Assembly: GCA_035527975.1 (NCBI GenBank)
Contig: DATKZM010000085.1
Coordinates: 1 to 64,000 of the forward strand
Origin: DATKZM01 sp035527975
GTDB lineage: Bacteria; Pseudomonadota; Alphaproteobacteria; JAPULJ01
Direction of reading: 5' to 3'
DNA length: 64,000 bases
Position numbers and translations under genes: made by a program
Shown here: positions 36,130-44,014 of the stretch, in pieces
Numbering within the stretch: position 1 is the first letter of the stretch
Layout of the letters: the number at the start of each line of letters is the position of its first letter
Notes under the pieces: model-generated
Seen by the model: the letters and a program-made list of their open reading frames with translations, nothing else
What the model was told of the DNA's origin: nothing
The model's database searches: none

Positions 36130-36834
36130 CTAGCCGAGCTGCCGCGTCGCCGTCTCGCGCACGAGATGGGCGGCGGCGTTGACGATGAGCGCGAGCAGCA
36201 TCAGCACGATGCCAAGCCCCAGCGCCAAACTCAGATTTCCCTTGGAGGTCTCCAACGCGATCGATGTGGTCATGACGCGGGTGAAGCCTGCGATATTGCC
36301 GCCGACGATCATCACCGCGCCAACTTCGGCCATGGCGCGGCCGAGCCCCGCCAGCAACACCGTGACCAGCGCATAGCGGGCATCCCACAGCAGCGTTGGA
36401 ATGGCGCGGCCGGCGCCGCTGCCGAGCGAGCGCAGTTGCTCGCCATATTCGCGCCACAGGTCTTCGACGAGCTGGCGGGTCAGTGCCGCGATAATGGGCG
36501 TGATGAGGATGGTCTGCGCAATCACCATCGCGGTCGGGGTGAACAGGAGTTCCAGGAAGCCGAACGGCCCGGCACGCGACAGCGCCAGATAGACGAACAG
36601 GCCGACCACGACCGGGGGCAGTCCCATCAACGCGTTCAAAAAGACCGTGATCGAGCGCCGCCCCGGAAACTCGTAAAGTGCCAACGCCGCCCCAAAGGGC
36701 AGGCCGATCACCGCGGCGATGAGCAATGCGCCGAGGCTCACCTGCAACGACAGCGCCACGATGCTCATCAACTCGGCATCGAAGCTGATCAACAAACGCA
36801 ACGCTTCGCCAAAGGCATTGGCGACCACAGTCAT
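36130..36834 (-). CDS. tupB: Tungstate ABC transporter permease
   Basis: A 234-residue permease with about six membrane helices and the ABC-interacting EAA-type loop (EYGEQLRSLGSGAGRAIPTLLWDA). Characteristic TupB segments are ALSLQVSLGALLIAAVIGLPFGAAL, FLNALMGLPPVVVGLFVYL, TILITPIIAALTRQL and GRAMAEVGAVMIVGGNIAGFTRVMTT. First gene of the tupBCA operon, directly behind a promoter overlapped by ATGCA repeats. The frame can be extended far upstream, but that part is antisense to fdhD. Confidence 0.92.
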   Translation of the reverse strand: MTVVANAFGEALRLLISFDAELMSIVALSLQVSLGALLIAAVIGLPFGAALALYEFPGRRSITVFLNALMGLPPVVVGLFVYLALSRAGPFGFLELLFTPTAMVIAQTILITPIIAALTRQLVEDLWREYGEQLRSLGSGAGRAIPTLLWDARYALVTVLLAGLGRAMAEVGAVMIVGGNIAGFTRVMTTSIALETSKGNLSLALGLGIVLMLLALIVNAAAHLVRETATRQLG

Positions 36835-36866
36835 GGCGTCAGTCCTGTCTGATCCAAGTATTGAAA

Positions 36867-36895
36867 ATAATGCAGAATTATGCAGGAATATGCAA
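36867..36895. promoter_or_regulatory. Three ATGCA repeats at 10-bp spacing over the likely tupB promoter
   Basis: ATGCA is present at 36870, 36880 and 36890, exactly one helical turn apart, in an A/T-rich patch between the divergent tupB and fdhD. On the minus strand TTGCAT (36895-36890) and CATTAT (36872-36867) have a spacing of 17 and could be the -35 and -10 of tupBCA, so the repeats would overlap the polymerase site. A repressor binding side by side on one face of DNA is the natural reading. The HTH-PBP regulator at 29606 is a candidate (inference). Confidence 0.6.
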
Positions 36896-37011
36896 AAGAA
36901 AACACATGAAATGGTGGGTAGTGCGAGGTGCCCCCGTGCCGGCGGCATCGCAAGGCGCCGTCGGGGTCCGCTACGCTTGCCCGGGGCCCTGTCCGAGATC
37001 ATATTGAATCC

Positions 37012-37893
37012 ATGGACGAATTCCACCTTCGCCCCGATCCGGCCAATCCGCGGCTCACCGAAAGGGTTGTCGGCGTCGATCACGAGGGCAAGCCGGTTGA
37101 GACCGCCGTGGTGGTCGAGCGGCCGCTGACGCTGTTTCTGAACGGGCAGGAGATCGTCACCATGATGACGATCTCCGACTATCCGGACTACCTGGCCGTG
37201 GGCTTTCTGCTCAACCAGAACATGCTGAGCGCCGACGATAAGATCACCGGCATCGACTATGACGACGACCTCGACGTGGTGGTGGTGCGGACCGAGCGCG
37301 CGACCGACTACGAGGAAAAGCTGAAGAAAAAGGTGCGCACCAGCGGCTGCGCGCAGGGCACCGTCTTCGGCGATGTGATGGAGAGTTTTGAAGGCATAAA
37401 ATTGCCAAAAGATGCCGTTCTGAAAACATCTTGGCTCTACGAGCTTACAAAGAAGATCAATACCGCACCGAGCCTCTATCTTGAAGCCGGCGCAATCCAT
37501 GGCTGCGTGCTTTGCGAGGCCGACCGGCCGCTCGTCTATATGGAGGATGTCGGCCGGCACAACGCCATCGACAAGATCGCCGGCTGGATGTTCATGGAAG
37601 GCGTCGGGCCCGAGGGCAAGATCTTCTACACCACCGGGCGGCTCACCAGCGAAATGGTGATCAAGGCGGTGCAGATGCGCATTCCCATTCTGATTTCGCG
37701 CTCGGGCTTCACTGCCTGGGGGGTGGAACTCGCCCGCCAGGCCGACCTCACGCTGATCGGCCGCGCCCGCGGCAAGCGCTTCGTCGCCCTCGCTGGCGTG
37801 CACCGCATCGAGTATGACGCCGATGCGGGCGCAATCGCCGAAGAGCCCAAGCACCTCCGGCGCAAGGCGAGCGTGGAGGAGGGGGCGGCATAG
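37012..37893 (+). CDS. fdhD: Formate dehydrogenase accessory sulfurtransferase FdhD
   Basis: A 293-residue FdhD. Family motifs: ERPLTLFLNGQEIVTMMTISDYPDYLAVGFLLNQ, RTSGCAQGTVFGD (loop Cys), ALYLEAG-type segment AGAIHGCVLCEADRPLVYMEDVGRHNAIDKIAGW, TTGRLTSEMVIKAVQMRIPILISRSGFTAWGVELARQ. FdhD passes sulfur from the cysteine desulfurase to the bis-MGD cofactor and is required for active formate dehydrogenase. It is divergent from tupBCA and 5 kb from fdsA. The start gives MDEFHLRPDP; no strong ribosome site is seen. Sequence is somewhat divergent from E. coli FdhD. Confidence 0.92.
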   Translation: MDEFHLRPDPANPRLTERVVGVDHEGKPVETAVVVERPLTLFLNGQEIVTMMTISDYPDYLAVGFLLNQNMLSADDKITGIDYDDDLDVVVVRTERATDYEEKLKKKVRTSGCAQGTVFGDVMESFEGIKLPKDAVLKTSWLYELTKKINTAPSLYLEAGAIHGCVLCEADRPLVYMEDVGRHNAIDKIAGWMFMEGVGPEGKIFYTTGRLTSEMVIKAVQMRIPILISRSGFTAWGVELARQADLTLIGRARGKRFVALAGVHRIEYDADAGAIAEEPKHLRRKASVEEGAA

Positions 37894-37937
37894 GGCGGTC
37901 CCGGCGGTCGAATGCGTTTCTCAGGCAAACAATTCCC

Positions 37938-38056
37938 CCTCACCCTAGCCCTCTCCCCCAAGGGGAGAGGGAACTGCAGCGCGTACTGCTTCTTTATCCC
38001 TCGCCCCTCGAGGGAGAGGGAGGGGCCCGCGGCCGCCAGGTCGTGGGAGGGTGAGG
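37938..38056. repeat. Palindromic intergenic repeat element A
   Basis: A 119-bp element between fdhD and mobA with inverted ends CCTCACCCT (37938-37946) and AGGGTGAGG (38048-38056). Inside is a perfect 10-bp hairpin CCCTCTCCCC / GGGGAGAGGG (37949-37971) and a second related segment CCCTCGCCCCTCGAGGGAGAGGG. Such C/T-rich palindromes are usually dispersed in many copies in a genome. It may end fdhD transcription. Confidence 0.75.
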
Positions 38057-38081
38057 AGGCCTTTCCCGGCCTGACTTACCC

Positions 38082-38699
38082 ATGATGGCCGTTGCCGGAC
38101 TTCTTCTTGCCGGCGGGCAGGCGCGCCGTATGGGCGGCGGCGACAAATGCCTGCGCGAGCTGGGCGGCAAGACGCTGCTGGCGCGGGCAGTTGCGCGCGT
38201 GCGGCCTCAGGTCGGCACGCTGGTGCTCAATGCGAACGGCGATCCCGCGCGTTTCGCCGAGTACGGCCTGCCTGTCGTCGCCGATGTGGTGGAGGGTTTC
38301 GCGGGGCCGCTCGCCGGCATCCTGACCGGCCTTGAATGGGCGCGAGAGAATGCGCCGCGCTGCCCCTGGGTGGTGAGCGCGCCCACCGATGCGCCGTTCC
38401 TGCCCGGCGATCTGGTGGAAAGCCTCAAGGAAGCGGTGGACGAGCTTGGCGCCGATATGGCCTGCGCCATGTCTGACGGTCGCAGCCATCCGGTCGTCGG
38501 CCTCTGGCCGGTGCGCCTGGCGGGTGAGCTGCGCGGCGCCCTGCTCGAAGAGGACATCCGCAAGATCGACGTCTGGACCGCGCGCTACCGCATGGCGACG
38601 GTGGAATTCCCCGCCGATCCGGTTGATCCCTTCTTCAACGCCAACCGTCCCGAAGATCTCGCCGAGGCCGAACGCCTGCTGGCCGACGCTGCCGGCTGA
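38082..38699 (+). CDS. mobA: Molybdenum cofactor guanylyltransferase MobA
   Basis: A 205-residue nucleotidyltransferase: AGLLLAGGQARRMGGGDKCLRELGGKTLL is the GTP-binding start, VVADVVEGFAGPLAGILTGLEWA and SAPTDAPFLPGDLVESL hold the Mg-binding Asp, SHPVVGLWP and the end FFNANRPEDLAEAERLL are typical. It attaches GMP to molybdopterin, giving the MGD cofactor needed by the formate dehydrogenase encoded next door. The gene begins 26 bases after palindromic element A. Confidence 0.95.
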   Translation: MMAVAGLLLAGGQARRMGGGDKCLRELGGKTLLARAVARVRPQVGTLVLNANGDPARFAEYGLPVVADVVEGFAGPLAGILTGLEWARENAPRCPWVVSAPTDAPFLPGDLVESLKEAVDELGADMACAMSDGRSHPVVGLWPVRLAGELRGALLEEDIRKIDVWTARYRMATVEFPADPVDPFFNANRPEDLAEAERLLADAAG

Positions 38700-38728
38700 G
38701 TCGACCCGGTCAACCAACTGTTCAAGGC

Positions 38729-38835
38729 GTCATTTCGAGCGCGCGTTAGCAAGGGAGAAATCTGGACAGGCGCGGGCACGGTGTCGGGCTAGATTTCTCC
38801 GCTCCGTCGCAAGGGCTCCCGCGGTCGAGTTGACG
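38729..38835. repeat. Palindromic intergenic repeat element B
   Basis: Between the convergent mobA and fdsA. Nested inverted repeats: outer CGTCATTTCGA (38729-38739) with TCGAGTTGACG (38825-38835), 9 of 11 paired; inner GGAGAAATCT (38754-38763) with AGATTTCTCC (38791-38800), perfect. It is different in sequence from element A. It resembles dispersed extragenic palindromes and could fold as a long bidirectional stem. Confidence 0.7.
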
Positions 38836-38874
38836 CGCGAAATCTGCAGGAAGATGTATTGGGACCGGTGTCGC

Positions 38875-41643
38875 CTATTCGGCGGCAGCCGTTTTGCCGA
38901 CCTTCTCCGCCTTCGCAGCGCAGAATTTGAACTCCGGGATCTTGCCGATGGGATCGAGCTGCGGGTTGGTGAGCCGGTTGGCGGGCGCCTCGGCATAGCA
39001 GAACGGTATGAACACCATACCCTCGGCAATCGCCGGATCGGCGCGCGCCACCAGCTCGACCGTGCCGCGCCGGGTGGAGACACGCACCCGGTCGCCCGAG
39101 GCCATGCCGAGCGCCGCCAGGTCCCGGCGGTTGAACGCCGCGACCGCCTCGGGCTCGAGCGCGTCGAGGATGCTGGCCCGGCGCGTGATCGCCCCGGTAT
39201 GCCAGTGCTCGAGCTGGCGGCCGGTCGTCAGCACCATCGGGTACTCCGCATCGGGTAACTCGTCGGGCGGCAGCACCTCGGTCGCGACCAGCTTGCCGCG
39301 GCCGTTCGCCGTCGGGAAACTCTCGGCGAAGACGATCTCGTTGCCGGGCTTGTCGGGCGCATCGCACGGATAGGTGACGGCGCTCTCACGGTCGACCCGC
39401 TCCCAGGTGATATTGGCGAGCGAGGGCATGATCTCCGCCATCTCGGCGAAAACCTCGCCCGGTCCCTCATAGCTCCAGTCAAGCCCCAGGCGCTGCGCCA
39501 GCTCCTGGATCAGCACCCAATCCTGGCGCGCCTCGCCGGGCAGGGCGAGCGCCGCCCGGCCGCGCTGGACCTGGCGGTTGGTGTTGGTGACGGTGCCGTC
39601 CTTCTCCGGCCAGGCCGAGGCTGGAAGGATGACGTCGGCATGAAATGCTGTTTCGGTGAGGAAGATGTCCTGGACGACCAGGTGATCGAGCGTAGCCAGC
39701 GCCTCGCGAGCATGGTCGGTATCGGGGTCCGACATGGCGGGGTTCTCGCCCATGATGTACATGGCGTTGATCTCGCCGCGCAGGATCGCACGCACGATCT
39801 CCACGACAGTGAGGCCGGCATTGGGATCGAGCTCGGTGTCCCAGAATTCCTCAAAACGCGCCCGTACGGCCGGATCGACAACCGACTGATAGTCGGGGTA
39901 GACCATCGGGATGAGGCCGGCATCGGAGGCGCCCTGCACGTTGTTCTGGCCGCGCAGCGGGTGGAGGCCGGTGCCGGGCCGGCCGACCTGGCCCGTGATC
40001 AGCGCGAGGTCGATCAGGCAACGGGCATTGTCGGTGCCGTGAACGTGCTGCGAGATGCCCATGCCCCAGAAGATGATGGCGCGCTCGGCCCGGGCGTATT
40101 TGCGGGCAACGATACGCAGCGTCTCCGCATCGATGCCGCAGACCTTGGCCATCTCCTCCGGCGGGAAGGCCTTGAGGCTTTCCTTCAGCGCTTCGAAACC
40201 TTCGGTGCGCCCTTGCACGTACTGCTCGTCATGCAGGTCCTCGGCGACGATCACATGCAGCAGCGCGTTCAACAGCGCGACGTCGGTGCCGGGTTTGAAC
40301 TGCAGCATGTGGCTGGCATGGCGCTTGAGCGCCTGGCCGCGCGGGTCGATGACGATGAGCTCGGCGCCGCGTTTCCTCGCCTGCTTGAAATAGGTCGCGG
40401 CGACGGGATGGTTTTCCGTCGGGTTGGCGCCGATCACGATGATGAGGTCGCTGTCGCCGACCGCCGTGAAGGGCGCGGTCACTGCGCCCGAGCCGATCGT
40501 CTCCATCAGCGCGGCCACCGAGGAGGCGTGGCAAAGCCGGGTGCAGTGATCGACATTGTTGGTGCCGAAGCCCGTGCGCACGAGCTTCTGGAAAAGATAA
40601 GCCTCCTCGTTCGAGCCCTTGGCCGAGCCGAAGCCGGCCAGCGCGCCGCCGCCTTTGTCATCGCGGATACGCTTGATGCCTGAGGCCGCGCGCTCCAGCG
40701 CTTCCTCCCAGCTCGCCTCGCGGAAATGCGTAGACGGATCGGCCGGATCGACCCAGTCGTCCTTGCGCTTGCCGACGCCGTCTTTGCGGATCAGCGGCCT
40801 GGTGAGACGATGGGGGTGGTCGACGTAGTCGAAGCCGAAGCGGCCCTTGACGCAGAGCCGGTTCTCATTCGCCGGCCCGGCCCGTCCGTCGACCGAGATC
40901 AGCGCGCCGTCCTTCAGGTTGTAGGTGATCTGGCAGCCGACGCCGCAATAGGGGCAGACGCTGTGAACCTGGCTGTCAGGCGTCTTGGCCAGCCTGCCGG
41001 CCGCATCCAGCAGGTTCGCTTCCATCAGCGCGCCGGTCGGGCAGGCCTGCACGCACTCGCCGCAGGCAACGCAAGTGCTGGCGCCCATCGGATCGTCCTG
41101 GTCGAATACGATCTTGGCGCCATGTCCCCGGTAGGCCATGCCGATGACATCGTTGACCTGAACCTCGCGGCAGGCCCGGACGCACAGATTGCAGTGAATG
41201 CACGCATCCAGGTTGACCGCCATCGCCGGGTGGCTGGGATCGGCAGCGGGTGTTTCGCGGGGCGCATATCGGCTTTCCGCGACCCCGACCTTGTCGGCCC
41301 AGCGCCAGAGTTTCGAGCCCGGATCGTGGGCATCCGCGCGCGCCGGCTGGTCGGCGAGCAGGAGCTCGAAAACGGCCTTGCGCGCCGCCTTGGCGCGCGC
41401 GCTGGCGACGCTCACTACCATGCCGTCGCCGGGCTCGCGGAGGCAGGAGGCCGCCAGCACGCGTTCGCCCTCGATCTCGACCATGCAGGCGCGGCAGTTG
41501 CCGTCGGGCCGGTAGCCGGGCTCGGGCGCGTAGCAGAGATGCGGGATCTCGACGCCCAGGCGCTGCGCGACCTGCCAGATGGTCTCGCCAGCGGCCGCCT
41601 CGACCGTCTTACCGTCGAGGGTGAAGGTGATCTTTTCCGCCAT
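38875..41643 (-). CDS. fdsA: NAD-dependent formate dehydrogenase, catalytic alpha subunit
   Basis: A 922-residue molybdenum/tungsten bis-MGD enzyme. From the N-terminus: a 2Fe-2S domain (LCYAPEPGYRPDGNCRACMVE), a His/Cys cluster region, two 4Fe-4S clusters (CIHCNLCVRAC, CVACGECVQACPTGA), a 4Fe-4S cluster next to the active site (CPYCGVGC), then the MGD domains. NNVDHCTRLCHASSVAAL carries the Cys (not selenocysteine) metal ligand and the catalytic His. RQLEHWHTGAITRR lies in the C-terminal cofactor domain. It oxidises formate to CO2 and passes electrons through the clusters to the FMN subunit. Start after the internal ATG giving MAEKITFTLDGK. It lies 240 bases downstream of fdsB. Confidence 0.95.
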   Translation of the reverse strand: MAEKITFTLDGKTVEAAAGETIWQVAQRLGVEIPHLCYAPEPGYRPDGNCRACMVEIEGERVLAASCLREPGDGMVVSVASARAKAARKAVFELLLADQPARADAHDPGSKLWRWADKVGVAESRYAPRETPAADPSHPAMAVNLDACIHCNLCVRACREVQVNDVIGMAYRGHGAKIVFDQDDPMGASTCVACGECVQACPTGALMEANLLDAAGRLAKTPDSQVHSVCPYCGVGCQITYNLKDGALISVDGRAGPANENRLCVKGRFGFDYVDHPHRLTRPLIRKDGVGKRKDDWVDPADPSTHFREASWEEALERAASGIKRIRDDKGGGALAGFGSAKGSNEEAYLFQKLVRTGFGTNNVDHCTRLCHASSVAALMETIGSGAVTAPFTAVGDSDLIIVIGANPTENHPVAATYFKQARKRGAELIVIDPRGQALKRHASHMLQFKPGTDVALLNALLHVIVAEDLHDEQYVQGRTEGFEALKESLKAFPPEEMAKVCGIDAETLRIVARKYARAERAIIFWGMGISQHVHGTDNARCLIDLALITGQVGRPGTGLHPLRGQNNVQGASDAGLIPMVYPDYQSVVDPAVRARFEEFWDTELDPNAGLTVVEIVRAILRGEINAMYIMGENPAMSDPDTDHAREALATLDHLVVQDIFLTETAFHADVILPASAWPEKDGTVTNTNRQVQRGRAALALPGEARQDWVLIQELAQRLGLDWSYEGPGEVFAEMAEIMPSLANITWERVDRESAVTYPCDAPDKPGNEIVFAESFPTANGRGKLVATEVLPPDELPDAEYPMVLTTGRQLEHWHTGAITRRASILDALEPEAVAAFNRRDLAALGMASGDRVRVSTRRGTVELVARADPAIAEGMVFIPFCYAEAPANRLTNPQLDPIGKIPEFKFCAAKAEKVGKTAAAE

Positions 41644-41734
41644 CGCGCCTTGCCCGAGCCTTATACGCTGGAGACCTGTCCGCATCCTTAAGCGATGCGC
41701 CGGTCCGCCGTCCATGGGAATCTAGATCGAGATC

Positions 41735-41759
41735 GTCTCAGATCGCTGCGATCTGAGAC
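41735..41759. repeat. Perfect 11-bp inverted repeat between fdsB and fdsA
   Basis: GTCTCAGATCG (41735-41745) and CGATCTGAGAC (41749-41759) are separated by CTG. The stem has no T-run on either side, so it is not an ordinary terminator. It sits about 90 bases upstream of the fdsA start and might be an operator, an RNA stem that tunes fdsA expression, or part of a mobile palindrome. Confidence 0.65.
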
Positions 41760-41803
41760 ATTAATCTTGTTCTATCTCATATATTTAGTGCACGATTGAC
41801 GCA

Positions 41804-41835
41804 TCATACCAGTTCACTGTGACGCGATCGTGCCC
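41804..41835. repeat. Dispersed 32-bp repeat, copy 2
   Basis: Matches the minus strand of 27549-27580 at 30 of 32 positions, including a 20-bp identical stretch TCACTGTGACGCGATCGTGC. This copy has lost the outer hairpin of copy 1. It lies just after the fdsB stop. Confidence 0.75.
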
Positions 41836-41883
41836 GCGGCCCGCCGCCTTGCCTTTCTGGCCGTGGCCGGCGGCGGCGCTGCA

Positions 41884-43590
41884 TTACGAATTCGGGAAGA
41901 ATTTCAGCACGCTCAAGATCGGGTTGGGCGCCGCTTGGCCCAGACCGCAGATCGAGGCGTCCGCCATGGCTTGGCTGAGTTCCTCCAGCAATCCCACGTC
42001 CCAGTCGCCCTTCGCCATGATCTTGGCGGCCTTCTCGCAGCCGACGCGGCAGGGCGTGCATTGCCCGCAGCTCTCATCCTCGAAGAAGCGCACGAGGTTG
42101 AGGGCGGCGGCGCGCACGTCGTCCTTGTCGGACAGAACGACCACCGCGTGACTGCCGACGAAGCTGCCATGCTTCTCCAGCACGCCGAATTCGAGCGGCA
42201 GGTCGGCCATGCTCGCCGGCAGGATACCGCCCGAGGCGCCGCCGGGCAGGTAGCCCATGAACGCGTGGCCCTGGGCCATGCCGCCGCAAAACTCCTCGAT
42301 CAGCTCGGCCGCCGTTATGCCGGCCGGGGCCAGTTTGACGCCGGGTTCTTTCACCCGTCCCGAGACCGAGTAACTACGCAGCCCCTTGCCGCCATTGCGG
42401 CCGTGGCCGGCGAACCATTCGGGGCCCTTCTCGACGATGTCGCGGATCCAGAACAGCGTCTCGACATTGTTGACCAGTGTCGGCCGTCCGAAGATGCCAT
42501 TCTGGGCGACGTAAGGCGGGCGATGCCGGGGCAGGCCGCGCTTGCCCTCGATCGATTCAATCATGGCCGATTCTTCGCCGCAGATATAGGCGCCCGCACC
42601 GCGCCGGAGATGGATCTCGGTGTGGCGCGAAAGCCCCGCCTTCTTGAGCGCGGCGATCTCGGTCAGCAGGATCTCGCGAATATGGGGGTACTCATCGCGC
42701 AGATAGAAATAGACCGCTTCGGCCTCGACCGCCCAGGCGGCGATCGCCATGCCTTCCAGCACGCGGTGCGGATCGGTCTCCAGATAGTAACGATCCTTGA
42801 ACGTGCCGGGCTCGCCCTCGTCGGCGTTCACCGCGAAGAGCCGCGGCTTGGGTCCGGCGCGGACAAACTCCCATTTGCGGCCCGTCGGGAACCCTGCACC
42901 GCCGAGCCCGCGCAGTTCGGCGTCGCCAAGCGTGGCGATGATCGTCTCGACGCTGTGATCGCCGGAAAGACAGCTCTTCAACAAAGCGTAGCCGCCGCCG
43001 CTCCGGTAGGCCGCAAGATCGATGTAATCAGGGATGACCGGCTTCACGTCCTTGGCCGCCACGGCCTCGACGATCGCCTCCACGCTCGCTTCTTCGACAT
43101 GGCGGTGGCCAACCTCGGCGACGGGCGCACGCTCGCAGCGGCCCATGCAGGGCGCCCGCACAACGCGTACATCGGGGCCGAGGGCGCCGGGCAGCGCCTT
43201 CAGCAGCGCCTGGGCGCCAGCCATCTCGCAGCTCAAGCTGTCGCAAACGCGTACCGTGAGCGGCGGCGGCGGCGTCTCTCCATCTCTCACCACGTCGAAA
43301 TGGGCATAAAAGGTCGCGACCTCGAATACCTCGGTCTGGGCAAGGCGCATCTCGTTGGCGAGTGCGGTGATATGCGCGGCGGAAAGGCAGCCGTGAGCGT
43401 CCTGGATCAGGTGCAGGAATTCGACCAGCAAGTCGCGCCGCCGGGGCCGCTCGCCGAGCAGAGCGGCAACCTCGGCCATGGCCGCCTGATCGAGCTGGCG
43501 ACCTTTGGGGTGCGTGCGCGCGCGCTTTTGTCCCGCACCCGGGTGCCGGTAGCCCGATTCGCCGCTTTTGGTCTGATCCGCGTTTGCCAT
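41884..43590 (-). CDS. fdsB: Formate dehydrogenase FMN/NAD subunit, fused NuoE-like and NuoF-like parts
   Basis: A 568-residue protein joining two subunits that are separate in Cupriavidus/Rhodobacter FdsGB. Residues 30-175 are a NuoE-like thioredoxin-fold 2Fe-2S domain (FYAHFDVVRDGE, CDSLSCEMAG, CMGRCERAP). The rest is NuoF-like: NADH/FMN site RGLGGAGFPTGRKWEF, ADEGEPGTFKDRYYLE, GAGAYICGEESAMIESIEGKRG, and a 4Fe-4S site ESCGQCTPCRVGC with a distal Cys. Electrons from fdsA reach NAD here. The alpha plus fused-beta plan is the one known from the tungsten FDH1 of Methylorubrum extorquens. First 30 residues are basic and disordered. Confidence 0.93.
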   Translation of the reverse strand: MANADQTKSGESGYRHPGAGQKRARTHPKGRQLDQAAMAEVAALLGERPRRRDLLVEFLHLIQDAHGCLSAAHITALANEMRLAQTEVFEVATFYAHFDVVRDGETPPPPLTVRVCDSLSCEMAGAQALLKALPGALGPDVRVVRAPCMGRCERAPVAEVGHRHVEEASVEAIVEAVAAKDVKPVIPDYIDLAAYRSGGGYALLKSCLSGDHSVETIIATLGDAELRGLGGAGFPTGRKWEFVRAGPKPRLFAVNADEGEPGTFKDRYYLETDPHRVLEGMAIAAWAVEAEAVYFYLRDEYPHIREILLTEIAALKKAGLSRHTEIHLRRGAGAYICGEESAMIESIEGKRGLPRHRPPYVAQNGIFGRPTLVNNVETLFWIRDIVEKGPEWFAGHGRNGGKGLRSYSVSGRVKEPGVKLAPAGITAAELIEEFCGGMAQGHAFMGYLPGGASGGILPASMADLPLEFGVLEKHGSFVGSHAVVVLSDKDDVRAAALNLVRFFEDESCGQCTPCRVGCEKAAKIMAKGDWDVGLLEELSQAMADASICGLGQAAPNPILSVLKFFPNS

Positions 43591-43664
43591 GGTCGTTCCG
43601 CTCGCCGGATTGGGCGGGCCTGGATTGTGAGGGCTTGTCTGGTTTTGCTCGGTTCCGGTGTTGC

Positions 43665-43850
43665 TTACGCGTTGTCGCCGTCCGGCTCAACCTCGAGCAG
43701 CACGATCACGGCCGAATTGATCAGCTGTTTGCCGGCGTTTTCGAAGTTTACGGTGACCCGGTGCCCGTCAACCGATTGCACCTGGCCCAGCCCCCAATCG
43801 CGCTCGGTCGGGTGGCGGACGAATACGCCGGGGGCGAGAAATTCGGACAT
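43665..43850 (-). CDS. DUF3553 domain protein
   Basis: A 61-residue protein with a small beta-barrel-like domain: FLAPGVFVRHPTERDWGLGQVQSVDGHRVTVNFENAGKQLI, the pattern of DUF3553, related to short RNA-polymerase/helicase-associated Tudor-like folds. Its function is not known. It is divergent from chpT and lies 74 bases upstream of fdsB in the same direction, though a functional link to formate metabolism is unlikely. Confidence 0.85.
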   Translation of the reverse strand: MSEFLAPGVFVRHPTERDWGLGQVQSVDGHRVTVNFENAGKQLINSAVIVLLEVEPDGDNA

Positions 43851-44014
43851 GACGCATGGGTCCTGCGGTGATGCCCGGCGGGTTCTCGCGCGATGCGGGC
43901 GGCGGACGGATTTTACAAGCCACCGGCCGTCGGTTAAAGAACTCTTCCCGGCGCCCGCGGCCGACGACGTCGCGTAGGTCCTGCGTCGCCCATTGATGCG
44001 AGCTAACTCTGAAA

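Noticed and set aside
35387..36457. A 356-residue version of the tungstate ATPase
   Set aside because: The additional N-terminal part is an out-of-frame reading of tupB and is Arg-rich without fold.
36130..37854. A 574-residue extension of TupB
   Set aside because: The upstream 340 codons are antisense to fdhD and lack membrane character. The ATG at 36834 gives a normal-length permease.
41830..43977. A 715-codon open frame on the plus strand across fdsB
   Set aside because: The minus strand holds clear Fe-S and FMN motifs. The plus-strand frame has no recognisable domain.
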